NCBI GenBank assembly: GCA_963736695.1
Contig: CAVTPU010000004.1
Location: forward strand, 2,852,001 to 2,916,000
DNA from: CAVTPU01 sp963736695
Lineage (GTDB): Bacteria > Actinomycetota > Actinomycetes > Mycobacteriales > Micromonosporaceae
Direction: 5' to 3'
Length of the DNA: 64,000 nt
Shown here in pieces: positions 16,469 through 27,548 of this stretch; the first letter of the stretch is position 1, and each line of letters starts with the position of its first letter. The position numbers and the translations under genes were made by a program. The notes beneath the pieces were generated by a model. It was not told the DNA's origin, did no database searches, and saw only the letters and a program-made list of their open reading frames with translations.

Positions 16469-17398
16469 ATGACCCAGCAGGTGCCGCAGCCGGCCGCGCC
16501 CGAGTGCTACCGCCACCCAGGGCGGGAAACCTATGTCCGATGCACCCGGTGTGACCGACCCATCTGCCCGGACTGCATGCACGATGCCTCGGTCGGCCAT
16601 CAATGTCCCGAATGCGTCGCGCAGGGTCGGCGCTCTCAGCGGCCGGTTCGCACCGTCTTCGGCGGAACGACTGCCGGCGCCCACGGCTATGTCACGATCA
16701 CGCTCATCGCGCTCAATGTGTTGGCTGCCGTGCTGTCCTTCATCTCCGCCGGCGGCGCTGGCGCGTTCGGCGGCGGTTTGGGGGGCTTCCTCGGCGGGTC
16801 GACGCCGTTGACCGCCGGCGGCGCGATCAAAGGCCTGGACACCTTCGTCTATACCGACGGCAGTGGGTCGTTCACCGTACCCGCTGGGATCGCAGACGGT
16901 GAATATTATCGGCTGCTGAGCAGCATGTTTCTCCACTACGGGCTGTTGCACCTCGCGATGAACATGTTCGCGTTGTGGGTGTTGGGGCGCACGCTGGAGG
17001 CGGTGCTCGGGCCGCTTCGGTTCGCGGTGCTCTATCTCGTCGCTGGTCTCGGCGGTGGCGTCGCGGTCTATCTCTTCGACCCCGGACAGGTCACTGTCGG
17101 GGCTTCCGGGGCGGTCTTCGGTCTCTTCGCCGCGCTCTTCATCATCATGCGCAAGCTGGGCCGGGACACGTCGGCGATCGTTCCGTTGCTGCTGATCAAC
17201 CTGCTCTTCTCCTTCGCTCCTGGCATCTCGCTCTCCGGCCACCTCGGGGGTCTGTTCACCGGAGCGGCCATGGCGGCGGTCTTCGCCTATGCCCCGAGCG
17301 GTCGGCGGGTGACGGCCGCCGCGGTGGCGGTCGGCGGCCTCGCGCTGTTGTTCACGGCCGCTGTGGCGGCCCAGACGATGATGTTGACCAGCGGATGA
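16469..17398 (+). CDS. Rhomboid family intramembrane serine protease with N-terminal zinc-binding segment
   Basis: A protein of 309 residues. The first 50 hold Cys/His pairs (CYRHPGRETYVRCTRCDRPI, CPDCMHDASVGHQCPEC) like a B-box or zinc ribbon, common in actinobacterial rhomboids. Six or more membrane helices follow. The catalytic dyad is Ser213 in GASGAVFGLFA and His258 in SGHLGGLFTG, and the oxyanion-region HYGLLHLAMNMFALW is intact. It should cleave membrane-protein substrates within the bilayer. ATG 16469 is the start; the upstream extension falls within the ppiA terminator. Confidence 0.92.
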   Translation: MTQQVPQPAAPECYRHPGRETYVRCTRCDRPICPDCMHDASVGHQCPECVAQGRRSQRPVRTVFGGTTAGAHGYVTITLIALNVLAAVLSFISAGGAGAFGGGLGGFLGGSTPLTAGGAIKGLDTFVYTDGSGSFTVPAGIADGEYYRLLSSMFLHYGLLHLAMNMFALWVLGRTLEAVLGPLRFAVLYLVAGLGGGVAVYLFDPGQVTVGASGAVFGLFAALFIIMRKLGRDTSAIVPLLLINLLFSFAPGISLSGHLGGLFTGAAMAAVFAYAPSGRRVTAAAVAVGGLALLFTAAVAAQTMMLTSG

Positions 17399-17480
17399 GG
17401 CGTCGGGGCGGGAAATCCCATACCGCGTTCTTACATTGGCGTGATCGGGCTCGCATCACAGCCGTGCCAGGCTGAGCGAC

Positions 17481-18185
17481 GTGGCAGAGGGAAAGGGGCT
17501 CGTGCTCGTCGTCGAGGACGAGCGGGCGATCGCCGACCTGGTGCGCCTCTATCTGAGCCGGGATGGCTATGGCGTGCACGTGGAGTCCGACGGGATCGCA
17601 GGTCTGGCAGCCGCGCGCCGGTTGCGCCCGGTCGCCTGTGTGCTCGACATCGGGCTGCCCGGCCTCGATGGCACCCAGCTGTGTCGGCAGCTGCGTGAAG
17701 GTGGCGACTGGACTCCGGTGATCTTCCTGACCGCCCGCGACGATGAGGTCGATCGGGTGGTCGGCTTGGAGCTGGGAGCCGACGACTATGTCACGAAGCC
17801 GTTCAGCCCTCGGGAGCTCGTCGCTCGGGTCAGGGCGGTGCTGCGCAGGCTCAACGGTCCGCCGCAGGGAGCATCGCTGCCCCGTACGGTCGGGGCTGTG
17901 TGTCTTGATCCGACCCGACGGAGGGTGACCGTCAACTCGATCGAGGTGGTGCTCACGTCGACCGAGTTCGATTTGCTCGCGCACCTGATGCAGCGCCCGG
18001 GCCGGGTCTACACCCGCGACGAGCTGCTCTCGTCAGTCTGGGGTTACAGCGCGCACGCCGGCACTCGCACCGTCGACGTGCACGTCGCGCAGGTGCGGGG
18101 CAAGCTCGCCGAGGCCAGCCCACTGGCCCGCGACACGATCCGCACCGTACGGGGCGTCGGCTACACCGCAGACGACGGCTCATGA
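17481..18185 (+). CDS. OmpR-family response regulator
   Basis: A protein of 234 residues with a receiver domain (phosphoacceptor Asp56 in CVLDIGLPG; acidic pair in VVEDE; Lys in YVTKPFSP) and a C-terminal winged-helix DNA-binding domain (TSTEFDLLAHLMQRPGRVYT, RTVDVHVAQVRGKL, IRTVRGVGY). It is the first gene of a kinase pair: its stop overlaps the next ATG by four bases. Start GTG 17481, with GAGCGACG weakly matching a ribosome binding site. The regulated genes are unknown. Confidence 0.93.
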   Translation: MAEGKGLVLVVEDERAIADLVRLYLSRDGYGVHVESDGIAGLAAARRLRPVACVLDIGLPGLDGTQLCRQLREGGDWTPVIFLTARDDEVDRVVGLELGADDYVTKPFSPRELVARVRAVLRRLNGPPQGASLPRTVGAVCLDPTRRRVTVNSIEVVLTSTEFDLLAHLMQRPGRVYTRDELLSSVWGYSAHAGTRTVDVHVAQVRGKLAEASPLARDTIRTVRGVGYTADDGS

Positions 18186-19597
18186 CCGCCCCGCGTCCGA
18201 TGACTCCCGCGCGACTGTCGCCGGGCCGGCGGTGGGTCGGCACCACCTTGACGGTTCGCGCGATGCTGGTCACCTGCCTCGTCGCCGTCATCGCGGTCGT
18301 CATCACCGCAGCGGTCGCGTTGCCGCTCACATTGCGCAACGCCACTCAAGAGGCCCGTCGAGTGCTCGCCGACAAGGCCCGAGTCGCCGCGAATGGCATT
18401 GAGGGGCGCACCCAGGGGACGGTCACTCAACAACGCGAGGCTCAACGCGCGCAGCGGGTGGCCGCGACGCTGCGGGGGCAGAACATCACCGTGATCCTCA
18501 TTCTGGACGGCCAAGCCGATCACCCGGGTTTGCCTCCGGCCGCAGTCAAGCGCATCGCGGGCGGTGGGCAGATCAGTCAACGCCTGCTCTATCAGGGGCG
18601 GGCCATGCTCGTTGAGGGGCGCCCGGCCGGGGTCGGTGACGGCATCGTCTTGATGTCGCCGGTCGAGACGCTCACCATCAAGGGGGTCATCGGGCGACTG
18701 TGGGTCGCGCTTGTCGCGGGCCTCATCGCCGGAGTTCTCGCCGGCGTTCTGCTCGGCCGTCGGCTTGGCCGGCCGTTGCGAGAGGTCGCAGTGGCCGCAC
18801 GGCGGATCTCGGCCGGCGACCGAGCGGCGCGTGCCCCGATCGACGAGCCGGCCGAGGTCGCCGAGATCTCGGCCGCGCTCAACGATCTCGCCGCCGCGTT
18901 GACGACGAGCGAGAACCGGCAGCGGGCCTTCCTTATGTCGATCTCCCACGAGCTGCGGACGCCGCTGACCGCGATCAAAGGTTACGCGGAGGCGTTCGCC
19001 GACGGGGTGATCGATCAGGAGAGCGGGCCGCGGGTGGGCCAGACAATGCTCGCCGAGTCGGAGCATCTGGGGCGGCTCATCGACGATCTGCTCGCCCTTG
19101 CCCGGCTGGAGGCCGACGATTTTCCCCTCGAGGTGATGTCGGTCGAGTTGACCGCGCTGATGCGCGCCGCCGCAGATGCTTGGCGGGCCCGGGCGGTCCA
19201 AGCCGGCGTCATGGTCCACGCCGAGTTTCCGCCCCATCCGGTGTGGGCCACCACCGACCCCGGCCGAATCCGGCAGGTTGTCGATGGTCTCGTGGAGAAC
19301 GCGCTGCGGGTGGTGCCGGCCGGCCGGCCGATCGTGCTCGCGGTCCGTGGCGGAGCCGCCGCCGTGGTCGAGGTGCGTGACGGCGGCCCGGGGTTCACCG
19401 ACGAGGATCTTGCGGTGGTTTTCGACCGAGGCGTCCTGCATGAGAGATATAAGCGCGTACGGGCGGGTGCCAGTGGCCTCGGCTTGGCGCTCGCTGCTCG
19501 ACTGGTGACCCGCTTGGGCGGCCGGATCGAGGCTGGGCACGCTGCGGAAGGCGGGGCTCGATTCACCGTACGGCTGCCTCCTGGTCCCGGCGTGTGA
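18182..19597 (+). CDS. Sensor histidine kinase, membrane-bound
   Basis: A protein of 471 residues. A first membrane helix (MLVTCLVAVIAVVITAAVAL, about 28-50), an extracytoplasmic sensor part of about 115 residues, a second helix (GLIAGVLAGVLLG), a HAMP linker, and a HisKA domain with phosphoacceptor His256 in SISHELRTPLTAIKGYAEAF. The ATP-binding domain has QVVDGLVENALRV, VEVRDGGPGFTDEDLAVVF and GASGLGLALAARL. It is the partner of the preceding regulator. The pair resembles BaeSR/envelope-stress type systems in layout only. Confidence 0.92.
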   Translation: MTAPRPMTPARLSPGRRWVGTTLTVRAMLVTCLVAVIAVVITAAVALPLTLRNATQEARRVLADKARVAANGIEGRTQGTVTQQREAQRAQRVAATLRGQNITVILILDGQADHPGLPPAAVKRIAGGGQISQRLLYQGRAMLVEGRPAGVGDGIVLMSPVETLTIKGVIGRLWVALVAGLIAGVLAGVLLGRRLGRPLREVAVAARRISAGDRAARAPIDEPAEVAEISAALNDLAAALTTSENRQRAFLMSISHELRTPLTAIKGYAEAFADGVIDQESGPRVGQTMLAESEHLGRLIDDLLALARLEADDFPLEVMSVELTALMRAAADAWRARAVQAGVMVHAEFPPHPVWATTDPGRIRQVVDGLVENALRVVPAGRPIVLAVRGGAAAVVEVRDGGPGFTDEDLAVVFDRGVLHERYKRVRAGASGLGLALAARLVTRLGGRIEAGHAAEGGARFTVRLPPGPGV

Positions 19598-19638
19598 TCC
19601 GTTCGGCGTGAATTGCGTCGCGCAGACTCAACTTCGAC

Positions 19639-19686
19639 TTGACACCTGGCGGGGGCGTGGCAACATTGAGTGAGGTCCGCTCAACT
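19639..19686 (+). promoter_or_regulatory. dnaK promoter with HAIR operator for HspR
   Basis: TTGACA (19639-19644) and AACATT (19662-19667) form a promoter with a 17-base spacer. Overlapping and downstream of the -10 is TTGAGT-GAGGTCC-GCTCAA (19666-19684), a one-mismatch form of the HAIR element (CTTGAGT-N7-ACTCAAG) bound by HspR. hspR is the last gene of this operon, so the loop is autoregulatory. Confidence 0.8.
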
Positions 19687-19723
19687 TGCCGGGCTTTGAG
19701 ACCAGATATTGAGGGAGCACAAC

Positions 19724-21560
<1,837 letters not shown>

Positions 21561-21564
<4 letters not shown>

Positions 21565-22267
21565 CCGACCGCTCCCACACCGCTGAATCCGATTCGGGAA
21601 ACGCACATCAGACGGGTCCGGAGACCGCCTCCGGGCCCGTCCGGGAGCAGATCGTGGTCACAGACAAACGCAAGATCGACAGTACGGGTCGACCGAAGTC
21701 CGCTGCTGCGGCGAAGCCGGAGGAGGGTGCGCAGGAGACCGTCGACAGTGCCGTCGCGACCAACCGACGGCGAGGCTGTCCCAGCCGACGAGGTGTTGGC
21801 CGGGGCCGACAAGATTGCTGCCGGCATGGATGTCAGCGAGATCGACACACTTCGGGCCGAGCTCGGCGAGCGGCTGCAGGACCTGCAGCGGGTGACGGCG
21901 GAGTACGCCAACTACCGCAAACGGGTCGAGCGAGACCGCAACGCTATGGCCGAGCAAGCGATCGGGCTGGTGATCAGCGCGATTGCTGCCTATCCTCGAC
22001 GACCTGGATCGAGCGCGCGAACACGGTGACCTCGTCGGCCCGTTCGGCGCGGTGGCCGAGAAGCTTCGGGCCGCGCTGGCGAAGTTCGGGCTGACCGACT
22101 TCGGCGAGAAGGGTGATCCCTTCGACCCGACCCGGCACGAAGCGGTGGCGCACCAAACCTCGACGGAGGTCACCGAACCGACATGTGTCGAGGTGATGCG
22201 TCAGGGCTATCTGCTTGGCGAGCGGCTGTTGCGCCCCGCGCTGGTCGCGGTGGCCGATCCGCAATGA
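21561..22267 (+). pseudogene. grpE: Nucleotide exchange factor GrpE, broken by two +1 frameshifts
   Basis: GrpE releases ADP from DnaK. The gene overlaps the dnaK stop by four bases (GTGA). Three reading frames carry consecutive pieces: an acidic or disordered N-terminus (to about 21760), the coiled-coil helix (IDTLRAELGERLQDLQRVTA, EYANYRKRVERDR; to about 21980), and the beta-domain (LPILDDLDRAREHGDLVGPF, FGEKGDPFDPTRHEAV). Single extra bases near 21762 and 21982 explain both breaks. The repaired product is about 234 residues. As with dnaK, an error in the sequence is the simplest explanation. Confidence 0.87.
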
Positions 22268-22373
22268 TGAACGCACACGCGGGTGCCGGTTCGCCGGCAC
22301 CCCGGTGTGCTGAGGTGGCCCGTGGCACGTCTCGGCACACCGATCAGGCCCTCTCGCCGGCAGGAGGTGACTC

Positions 22374-23597
22374 GTGAGTTCCAAGGACTGGCTCGAAAAG
22401 GACTTTTACGCGGTCCTGGGAGTTGCGAAGAACGCCCCTGCCGATGAGATAAAACGGGCCTATCGAAAGATCGCCCGTGAGTCGCACCCGGACCGCAATC
22501 CCGGTGACCAGGCCGCCGAAGACCGATTCAAGGCCGCGTCCGAGGCGCACACCGTGCTCTCCGACGAGAAGAAGCGCCGGGAATATGACGAGATGCGCTC
22601 GCTCTTCGGATCGGGCGCGTTTCGTCGCGGAAGCCAGTCCGGCGGGCCACAGACCCCGTTCGACCTCGGCGACTTTCTTGGACCCAACGTGGCTGGCGGT
22701 GGCGATCCGCGGTTCGGGGGAGCCGGTTTCAGCGATCTCTTCGGCACGATTTTCGGTGGGGGCGGCACGGCCCGCCATGGGCGTGGGGGCCCGCACCGGG
22801 GTCGTGACGTCGAGGCCGAAGTCACGTTGGACTTCGCCGACGCGGTTCATGGCGCCACACTGCCGATCACGTTGCGAGCACCCGGTGTCTGTGACACCTG
22901 CCAGGGCAGCGGCGCCAAACCCGGGACCCAACCGAGGCAGTGTCCGGCCTGCCACGGCAGTCGGGTCACCACCTCCAACCAGGGTTCGTTCTCGTTCGCG
23001 GAACCATGCCGGGAGTGCCAGGGCGTGGGAACCGTCGTTGACGAGAAGTGTCCCGAATGTCACGGCACGGGTGGGGTGACCAAGTCTCGGACCCTCAATG
23101 TGCGTGTTCCCGCTGGAGTCTCCGACGGTCAACGCATTCGGCTCGCGGGTCGAGGCGAGCCGGGTCAGCGTGGCGGATCGGCCGGTGATCTACACCTGCT
23201 GGTCAAAGTCCGTTCCGACGCGATCTTCGGGCGAGACGGAGACGACCTCACGCTGACGGTGCCGGTCAGCTATCCCGAGGCCACCCTCGGCACCGACCTT
23301 CGAGTGCCCACGATGGATGGCGCGGTGACCTTGCGGGTCGCCCCCGGCACCCGCAGCGGTCGCGTGCTTCGAGTGCGTGGCAGGGGAGTGCTCCGACGCG
23401 ACGGTGGCTTGGGCGATCTGCTCGTCACCATCGAGGTGGATGTGCCGACCGCGCTGACCCCTGAGGCCCGAAAGGCGCTTGAGGAGTTCGCGATGCACGC
23501 CCCGCCACCCAACCGGGCGAAGGTCGATGACTTGGTGCGTCGGCACGAGTTCCGCGGCAGCCACTCCCGACCGGACTACGGAGGTGAGCACACATGA
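22374..23597 (+). CDS. dnaJ: Chaperone DnaJ (type I Hsp40)
   Basis: A protein of 407 residues with the full type I layout: J domain (YAVLGVAKNAPADEIKRAYR, HPD at about 39-41), a Gly/Phe-rich region (GGGDPRFGGAGFSDLFG), four CxxCxGxG zinc motifs (CDTCQGSGA, CPACHGSR, CRECQGVG, CPECHGTG) and the C-terminal client-binding domains. It stimulates DnaK and delivers clients. The start is GTG 22374, behind AGGAGG at 22362-22367. It ends in an ATGA overlap with hspR. Unlike dnaK and grpE it is intact. Confidence 0.95.
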   Translation: MSSKDWLEKDFYAVLGVAKNAPADEIKRAYRKIARESHPDRNPGDQAAEDRFKAASEAHTVLSDEKKRREYDEMRSLFGSGAFRRGSQSGGPQTPFDLGDFLGPNVAGGGDPRFGGAGFSDLFGTIFGGGGTARHGRGGPHRGRDVEAEVTLDFADAVHGATLPITLRAPGVCDTCQGSGAKPGTQPRQCPACHGSRVTTSNQGSFSFAEPCRECQGVGTVVDEKCPECHGTGGVTKSRTLNVRVPAGVSDGQRIRLAGRGEPGQRGGSAGDLHLLVKVRSDAIFGRDGDDLTLTVPVSYPEATLGTDLRVPTMDGAVTLRVAPGTRSGRVLRVRGRGVLRRDGGLGDLLVTIEVDVPTALTPEARKALEEFAMHAPPPNRAKVDDLVRRHEFRGSHSRPDYGGEHT

Positions 23598-24031
23598 CGA
23601 CGGAGTTCTCCTTCTTCGGAGTGACCAGTTTCTCCGGTCACTCCGACAGCAAAGTGCTGATCATTTCGGTGGCGGCACGGATGGCCGGCATGCACCCGCA
23701 GACGCTGCGGCAATACGACCGGATGGGTCTGGTCCAGCCCGGTCGTGCCGCCGGTGGCGGTCGGCGCTACAGCGCCCGTGACGTCGCTCTGCTGCGCGAG
23801 ATTCAACGGCTCAGTCAAGACGATGGAGTCAATCTCGCGGGCATCAAGCGCGTCATCGAGTTGGAACAGCTCACCTATGAGTTGCAGCAACAGTTGGAGC
23901 GGACGCAGGCTGAGCTCGCGGACGCACGTCAGCGATTGGCCGACGTGGAGGCGCTCACCTATCCCCGCCGAGATCTCGTGCCGACCCGCTCCTATGAGAC
24001 CGCGCTTGTGGTGTGGCGCCCGCAGCGCTAA
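23594..24031 (+). CDS. hspR: Heat-shock repressor HspR (MerR family)
   Basis: A protein of 145 residues. The MerR-type helix-turn-helix reads VAARMAGMHPQTLRQYDRMG with the wing VQPGRAAGGGRRYSARDVAL, followed by a coiled-coil (ELEQLTYELQQQLERTQAEL). HspR binds HAIR elements with DnaK as co-repressor and turns the dnaK operon off when free DnaK is abundant. A good HAIR site is present before dnaK at 19666-19684. The ATG overlaps the dnaJ stop. Confidence 0.93.
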   Translation: MTTEFSFFGVTSFSGHSDSKVLIISVAARMAGMHPQTLRQYDRMGLVQPGRAAGGGRRYSARDVALLREIQRLSQDDGVNLAGIKRVIELEQLTYELQQQLERTQAELADARQRLADVEALTYPRRDLVPTRSYETALVVWRPQR

Positions 24032-24037
24032 TCGGGG

Positions 24038-24493
24038 CTAGCCAGCGGTCAGTGGCGGCATCGCCGTGAGCCGGCGTGGACTACGCACCAGTCCGCCCTG
24101 GCACCAGTCGCCATAGTCGAACAGATCCGGGACGGCGATCAACATGCGGGTGTTGTGCGCCCACGTCGTCATCAACTCATCGCCCTCCGCCTCGGCGAGT
24201 TCGACGAGGCGTCGCAACCGGCGCTTCGGATGCGCGCGGAACTTCGTTCGGATCGAGTCCGCCGCATAGATATAGAGGCAGTGCAACGCGAACCGACGTG
24301 CCGGGCAGGCCGGGTCGAGGGCGAGGTCACACAGCGTCGTGATGAGTCGGTCGCCGGCGACGAGCAGATCCCAGTCTGCCGGCAGGCTCGACAGCGGAAG
24401 GCTTCCCGGGTTATATGCCCAGGCCCGAATCTCGGTCGGTGTTGGGTCGACGGGATTCGTGAAGCCGCGGAAGGCAACCTGGTGCACGCTCAC
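24038..24493 (-). CDS. Conserved actinobacterial protein, function unknown
   Basis: A soluble protein of 151 residues with no signal peptide or membrane helix. The segment IRAWAYNPGSLPLSSLPADW DLL and the later DPACPARRFALHCLYIYA are typical of a small family seen beside other actinobacterial housekeeping genes, in which a Cys-Pro-Ala-Arg-Arg-Phe motif is conserved. A WCQGGLVRS stretch lies near the end. No enzymatic motif is visible. The gene is convergent with hspR, 6 bases apart. The start is a GTG at 24493. Confidence 0.55.
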   Translation of the reverse strand: MSVHQVAFRGFTNPVDPTPTEIRAWAYNPGSLPLSSLPADWDLLVAGDRLITTLCDLALDPACPARRFALHCLYIYAADSIRTKFRAHPKRRLRRLVELAEAEGDELMTTWAHNTRMLIAVPDLFDYGDWCQGGLVRSPRRLTAMPPLTAG

Positions 24494-24756
24494 TGTTCAC
24501 TACTTCCTGTGCCAGCCGGGTGGCGTCGCGGGTGGCGGTACCGGGGAGTAAGCGGGATCGGTGGTCCGGCGTCCGATGTGGCGGATATTAGCGCCTCGCC
24601 GCGTCGCCGGCCAGAGCATGGGGGTGAAATGCCCAGCTCAGCGCCGTCCCGCCCGATCCGGGCTCTTTTGTTGACCGTGAGCCTATCGCCACCGATAGCA
24701 CAGCGTTGTGCCTACAACGTCATGGTCGTCGAGCTCGTACGGCGTACCCGCTGGTT

Positions 24757-25260
24757 CTAGTCCCCGTCGGGGTGATCGGTGTCTTCATGAGCATCGAGCT
24801 GCGGCGAGTTGCTTTCCGAACAGGTCACCTTCGCCTTGACCTCGGTCCTGCGTCCGTGAAAGGTGACCTTGATCATCGGAGCCGGGCCGCGCTCCACCGT
24901 TCGATCGACCTGATAGCCCTGTGCGGGGCTCCAGCTGAAGAGACGGACCTGACGATTCTCGCAACGCACCTGCAGCAGCCCACCCTTTGTGCTCAGCCAC
25001 ACCATGGGGCTGATCAGCTTCGCTGGGGGGCGGGCCTTCGGTGTTTGAGGCTTGGGTGTCTGGCTCTTCGGCGTGGCTGCCTGTGTGCCGCTGGGCGAGT
25101 CGGTCGGTTGAATGAACGAGTCGACTGACAGTGGCTGAACCGGGTCGTTGGTGAGGCTGACGCCGATCATGCTGAGGGCGATAAGTCCGACGGCGATGGC
25201 GGTGACGGCGCCGAGCGTCCACGCCACTACGCTCGTGATCGCACTCTTGACGCTGGCCAT
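24757..25260 (-). CDS. Membrane-anchored protein with extracytoplasmic domain, function unknown
   Basis: A protein of 167 residues. An N-terminal membrane helix (VVAWTLGAVTAIAVGLIALS) is followed by a Thr/Pro/Lys linker (TPKSQTPKPQTPKA) and a small C-terminal domain (ISPMVWLSTKGGLLQVRCEN, VKAKVTCSES) with two Cys that could form a disulfide outside the cell. The gene is divergent from the response-regulator gene, 88 bases between starts, so it may be part of that regulatory unit. No family name is recognised. Confidence 0.55.
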   Translation of the reverse strand: MASVKSAITSVVAWTLGAVTAIAVGLIALSMIGVSLTNDPVQPLSVDSFIQPTDSPSGTQAATPKSQTPKPQTPKARPPAKLISPMVWLSTKGGLLQVRCENRQVRLFSWSPAQGYQVDRTVERGPAPMIKVTFHGRRTEVKAKVTCSESNSPQLDAHEDTDHPDGD

Positions 25261-25348
25261 GCCGCCTATCGTGCCAGGTCCACGCCTAAGGATCGGTTAA
25301 GCCTCACCCAACAGAGCGTGATCGCGCCGACCGATTCCGCGCTGTACC

Positions 25349-26068
25349 GTGACGTACGTGGCACAACTCCTCCTCGTCGAGGATGACGCGGCGATCCGTC
25401 GTGCTCTGATTCGCGCACTCACCGAACTTGGCCATGCCGTGGCCAGCTCGGCGCTGGGCATGTCCGCGTTGCAGCAGATCATCAATGACCGACCGGACCT
25501 TGTCATCCTGGATCTCGGGCTGCCGGACATCGACGGCGCCGACCTTCTCCGCATGATCCGATCCGTCAGCCAGGTGCCGATCGTGGTGGCGACGGCACGC
25601 GACGACGAGAGCGGGGTTGTTGACGCTCTGTCACACGGCGCCGACGACTATGTCATCAAACCGTTCGGTCCGGCCCAGCTCGACGCCCGCATCCGCGCGG
25701 TGTTGCGTCGGTCCAATCCCGCTGGCGCGGGAGGCCCCCAACCGACGGTCGTCGGCGATCTGCAGCTCGACCCCACGACCCGTGAGGTGACACTGCGCGG
25801 CCTGCCGGTCGAGCTCACCCCGCGCGAATTCGACCTGCTCAACTATCTGGCGTCTCGGGCCGGTGTGGTGGTGACCAAGCGTGAACTGCTCACTCATGTC
25901 TGGCGGCAGCCCTATGGCGGCGCCGACAAGACTGTCGATGTCCACCTCTCCTGGCTTCGCCGCAAACTGGGCGAGACGGCGCAGCAGCCGCGTTATCTGC
26001 ACACGGTGCGGGGGGTCGGGGTCCGCCTCATCGCGCCCGCCGACGACGTCACGGAACTCTCCCCCTAG
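25349..26068 (+). CDS. OmpR-family response regulator
   Basis: A protein of 239 residues. Receiver domain with LLLVEDDAAIRRAL, phosphoacceptor Asp55 (VILDLGLPDIDG) and Lys in YVIKPFGPAQ; DNA-binding domain with LTPREFDLLNYLASRAGVVV, KTVDVHLSWLRRKL and HTVRGVGVRL. The stop directly abuts the kinase ATG. The start is GTG 25349 or GTG 25358; neither has a strong ribosome binding site. Targets are unknown, but a membrane protein gene is divergent and an Asp-rich secreted protein gene is convergent downstream. Confidence 0.92.
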   Translation: MTYVAQLLLVEDDAAIRRALIRALTELGHAVASSALGMSALQQIINDRPDLVILDLGLPDIDGADLLRMIRSVSQVPIVVATARDDESGVVDALSHGADDYVIKPFGPAQLDARIRAVLRRSNPAGAGGPQPTVVGDLQLDPTTREVTLRGLPVELTPREFDLLNYLASRAGVVVTKRELLTHVWRQPYGGADKTVDVHLSWLRRKLGETAQQPRYLHTVRGVGVRLIAPADDVTELSP

Positions 26069-27391
26069 ATGCGGGCTCGACTGATCTGGCTGGTCGGCGC
26101 GACCAGCTCCCTCGTCCTCGTCGCCTTCCTTATCCCGATGGCGATTCTGGTGCGCTCAACCGCCGTGAGCAAGGCCACCGAGGCCGCCGTCTCCAAAGCG
26201 CAGGGCATCGCGCCGATCGTTGCCGCTGTCGACGCCGCGTCACTGGATCAGTGGGTGCAGCAGGCCAACGCCAAAGACGGCCCACAGATCACCGTGTTCT
26301 TGCCGGACGGGCGCATCATCGGGCCGCCCGCACCCCGCTCCGCCGCCGTTGATCAGGCAGCAACGGGGCGCAGCATCACGGCCGAGGCGAACGGTGGACG
26401 TGAGGTGGTGGTGGCGGTCGCTGGTCTCGACCAGGGCACCGCGGTTATCCGTACCTTTGTCACCACCGACCAATTGCACGCGGGAGTCGCTCGGGCCTGG
26501 GCGCTGCTCGCATTGCTTGGGCTCGGACTGCTCGGGGTGAGTCTGTTGGTGGCCAACCAGCTGGCCCGTGCGCTCATCGCGCCGTTGACGGCGGTGGCGG
26601 AGGCGTCCTATCGGTTGGCCAGTGGCAGCCTCGGCGCCCGAGCGCTCGTGGAGGGTCCGGCCGAAGTGCGGCAGGTCGGCGTCGGGCTCAATCAACTCGC
26701 TGGCCGCATCACGGAACTTCTCGCACAGGAACGAGAGACCGTCGCCGACCTGTCGCACCGGTTGCGCACGCCATTGACCGCGTTGCGGATCAACGTCGAA
26801 TCGCTGTCGGATCCGAACGACCGGACGCGCCTCGGGGCCGACCTCGATTCGGTGGAGCGCACCGTCGACGATGTGATCCGGGCCGCTCGGCGTCCGGTGC
26901 GCGAGGGCGCGGTGGTGGCGAGCGACGCTGCCGAGGTGGTGGCCGAACGGGTGCAGTTCTGGTCTGCCCTCGCTGAGGAGGAGTCCCGGCACACCGAGGT
27001 GTCGATCGTCGCGGGGCCAGTCGACGTGCGGGTTGGCGCAGAGGATCTGCGGGCCTGCGTCGACGCGTTGCTTGGCAACGTCTTCGCGCACACGCCGGAG
27101 GGGACCGGATTTGCGGTCGTTCTCGACCGACTGCCATCAGGCGGTGCGCGCCTAGTCGTCGCCGACAACGGTCCAGGACTGCCGGATTCGACGGTCTTCG
27201 ACCGGGGCACCAGCCGTGGAGGTTCCACCGGACTGGGCTTGGACATCGTCACCCGCACGGCCGAACGCGCGGGAGGTTCCGTGACGGTCGACCGGTCACG
27301 CAGCGGCGGCGCGTGTTTCATCATCGATCTCGGTGGCCCGTTGCCGCCGACGATCCGCCGGCACCGCAGCATCACCACGGCCCGCCGCTAA
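26069..27391 (+). CDS. Sensor histidine kinase, membrane-bound
   Basis: A protein of 440 residues. First membrane helix at about 5-28 (LIWLVGATSSLVLVAFLIPM), an extracytoplasmic region of about 110 residues, a second helix (ALLALLGLGLLGVSLLVA), HAMP, and an H-box ADLSHRLRTPLTALRI with His230. This SHRLRTP form is a variant of the usual SHELRTP (Arg for Glu after His), which is common in one actinobacterial subfamily. ATP-binding: ACVDALLGNVFAHTPEG, VVADNGPGLPD, GSTGLGLDIVTRTAE. It forms a two-gene unit with the upstream regulator. Confidence 0.9.
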   Translation: MRARLIWLVGATSSLVLVAFLIPMAILVRSTAVSKATEAAVSKAQGIAPIVAAVDAASLDQWVQQANAKDGPQITVFLPDGRIIGPPAPRSAAVDQAATGRSITAEANGGREVVVAVAGLDQGTAVIRTFVTTDQLHAGVARAWALLALLGLGLLGVSLLVANQLARALIAPLTAVAEASYRLASGSLGARALVEGPAEVRQVGVGLNQLAGRITELLAQERETVADLSHRLRTPLTALRINVESLSDPNDRTRLGADLDSVERTVDDVIRAARRPVREGAVVASDAAEVVAERVQFWSALAEEESRHTEVSIVAGPVDVRVGAEDLRACVDALLGNVFAHTPEGTGFAVVLDRLPSGGARLVVADNGPGLPDSTVFDRGTSRGGSTGLGLDIVTRTAERAGGSVTVDRSRSGGACFIIDLGGPLPPTIRRHRSITTARR

Positions 27392-27453
27392 CCGTCACAC
27401 CTTCATCCTTGTACGCCTTGCCTCGCCGGATGACTCGCCACGGCGCACAAAAA

Positions 27454-27503
27454 ACCGGTGAGGCGATGGCAAGCGGGGGGGCTGGTGCCATCGCCTCACC
27501 GGT
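27454..27503 (-). terminator. Intrinsic terminator of the Asp-rich protein gene
   Basis: A perfect 18-bp inverted repeat (ACCGGTGAGGCGATGGCA at 27454-27471; complement at 27486-27503). On the minus strand it is followed by a run of T (AAAAAA at 27449-27454 on the plus strand), the only classical U-tract terminator seen in the window. Confidence 0.85.
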
Positions 27504-27548
27504 CGTCTCAGTCGCCTGCGAAGGCGTCAAAGCCGGTGGGCTGCGAGG

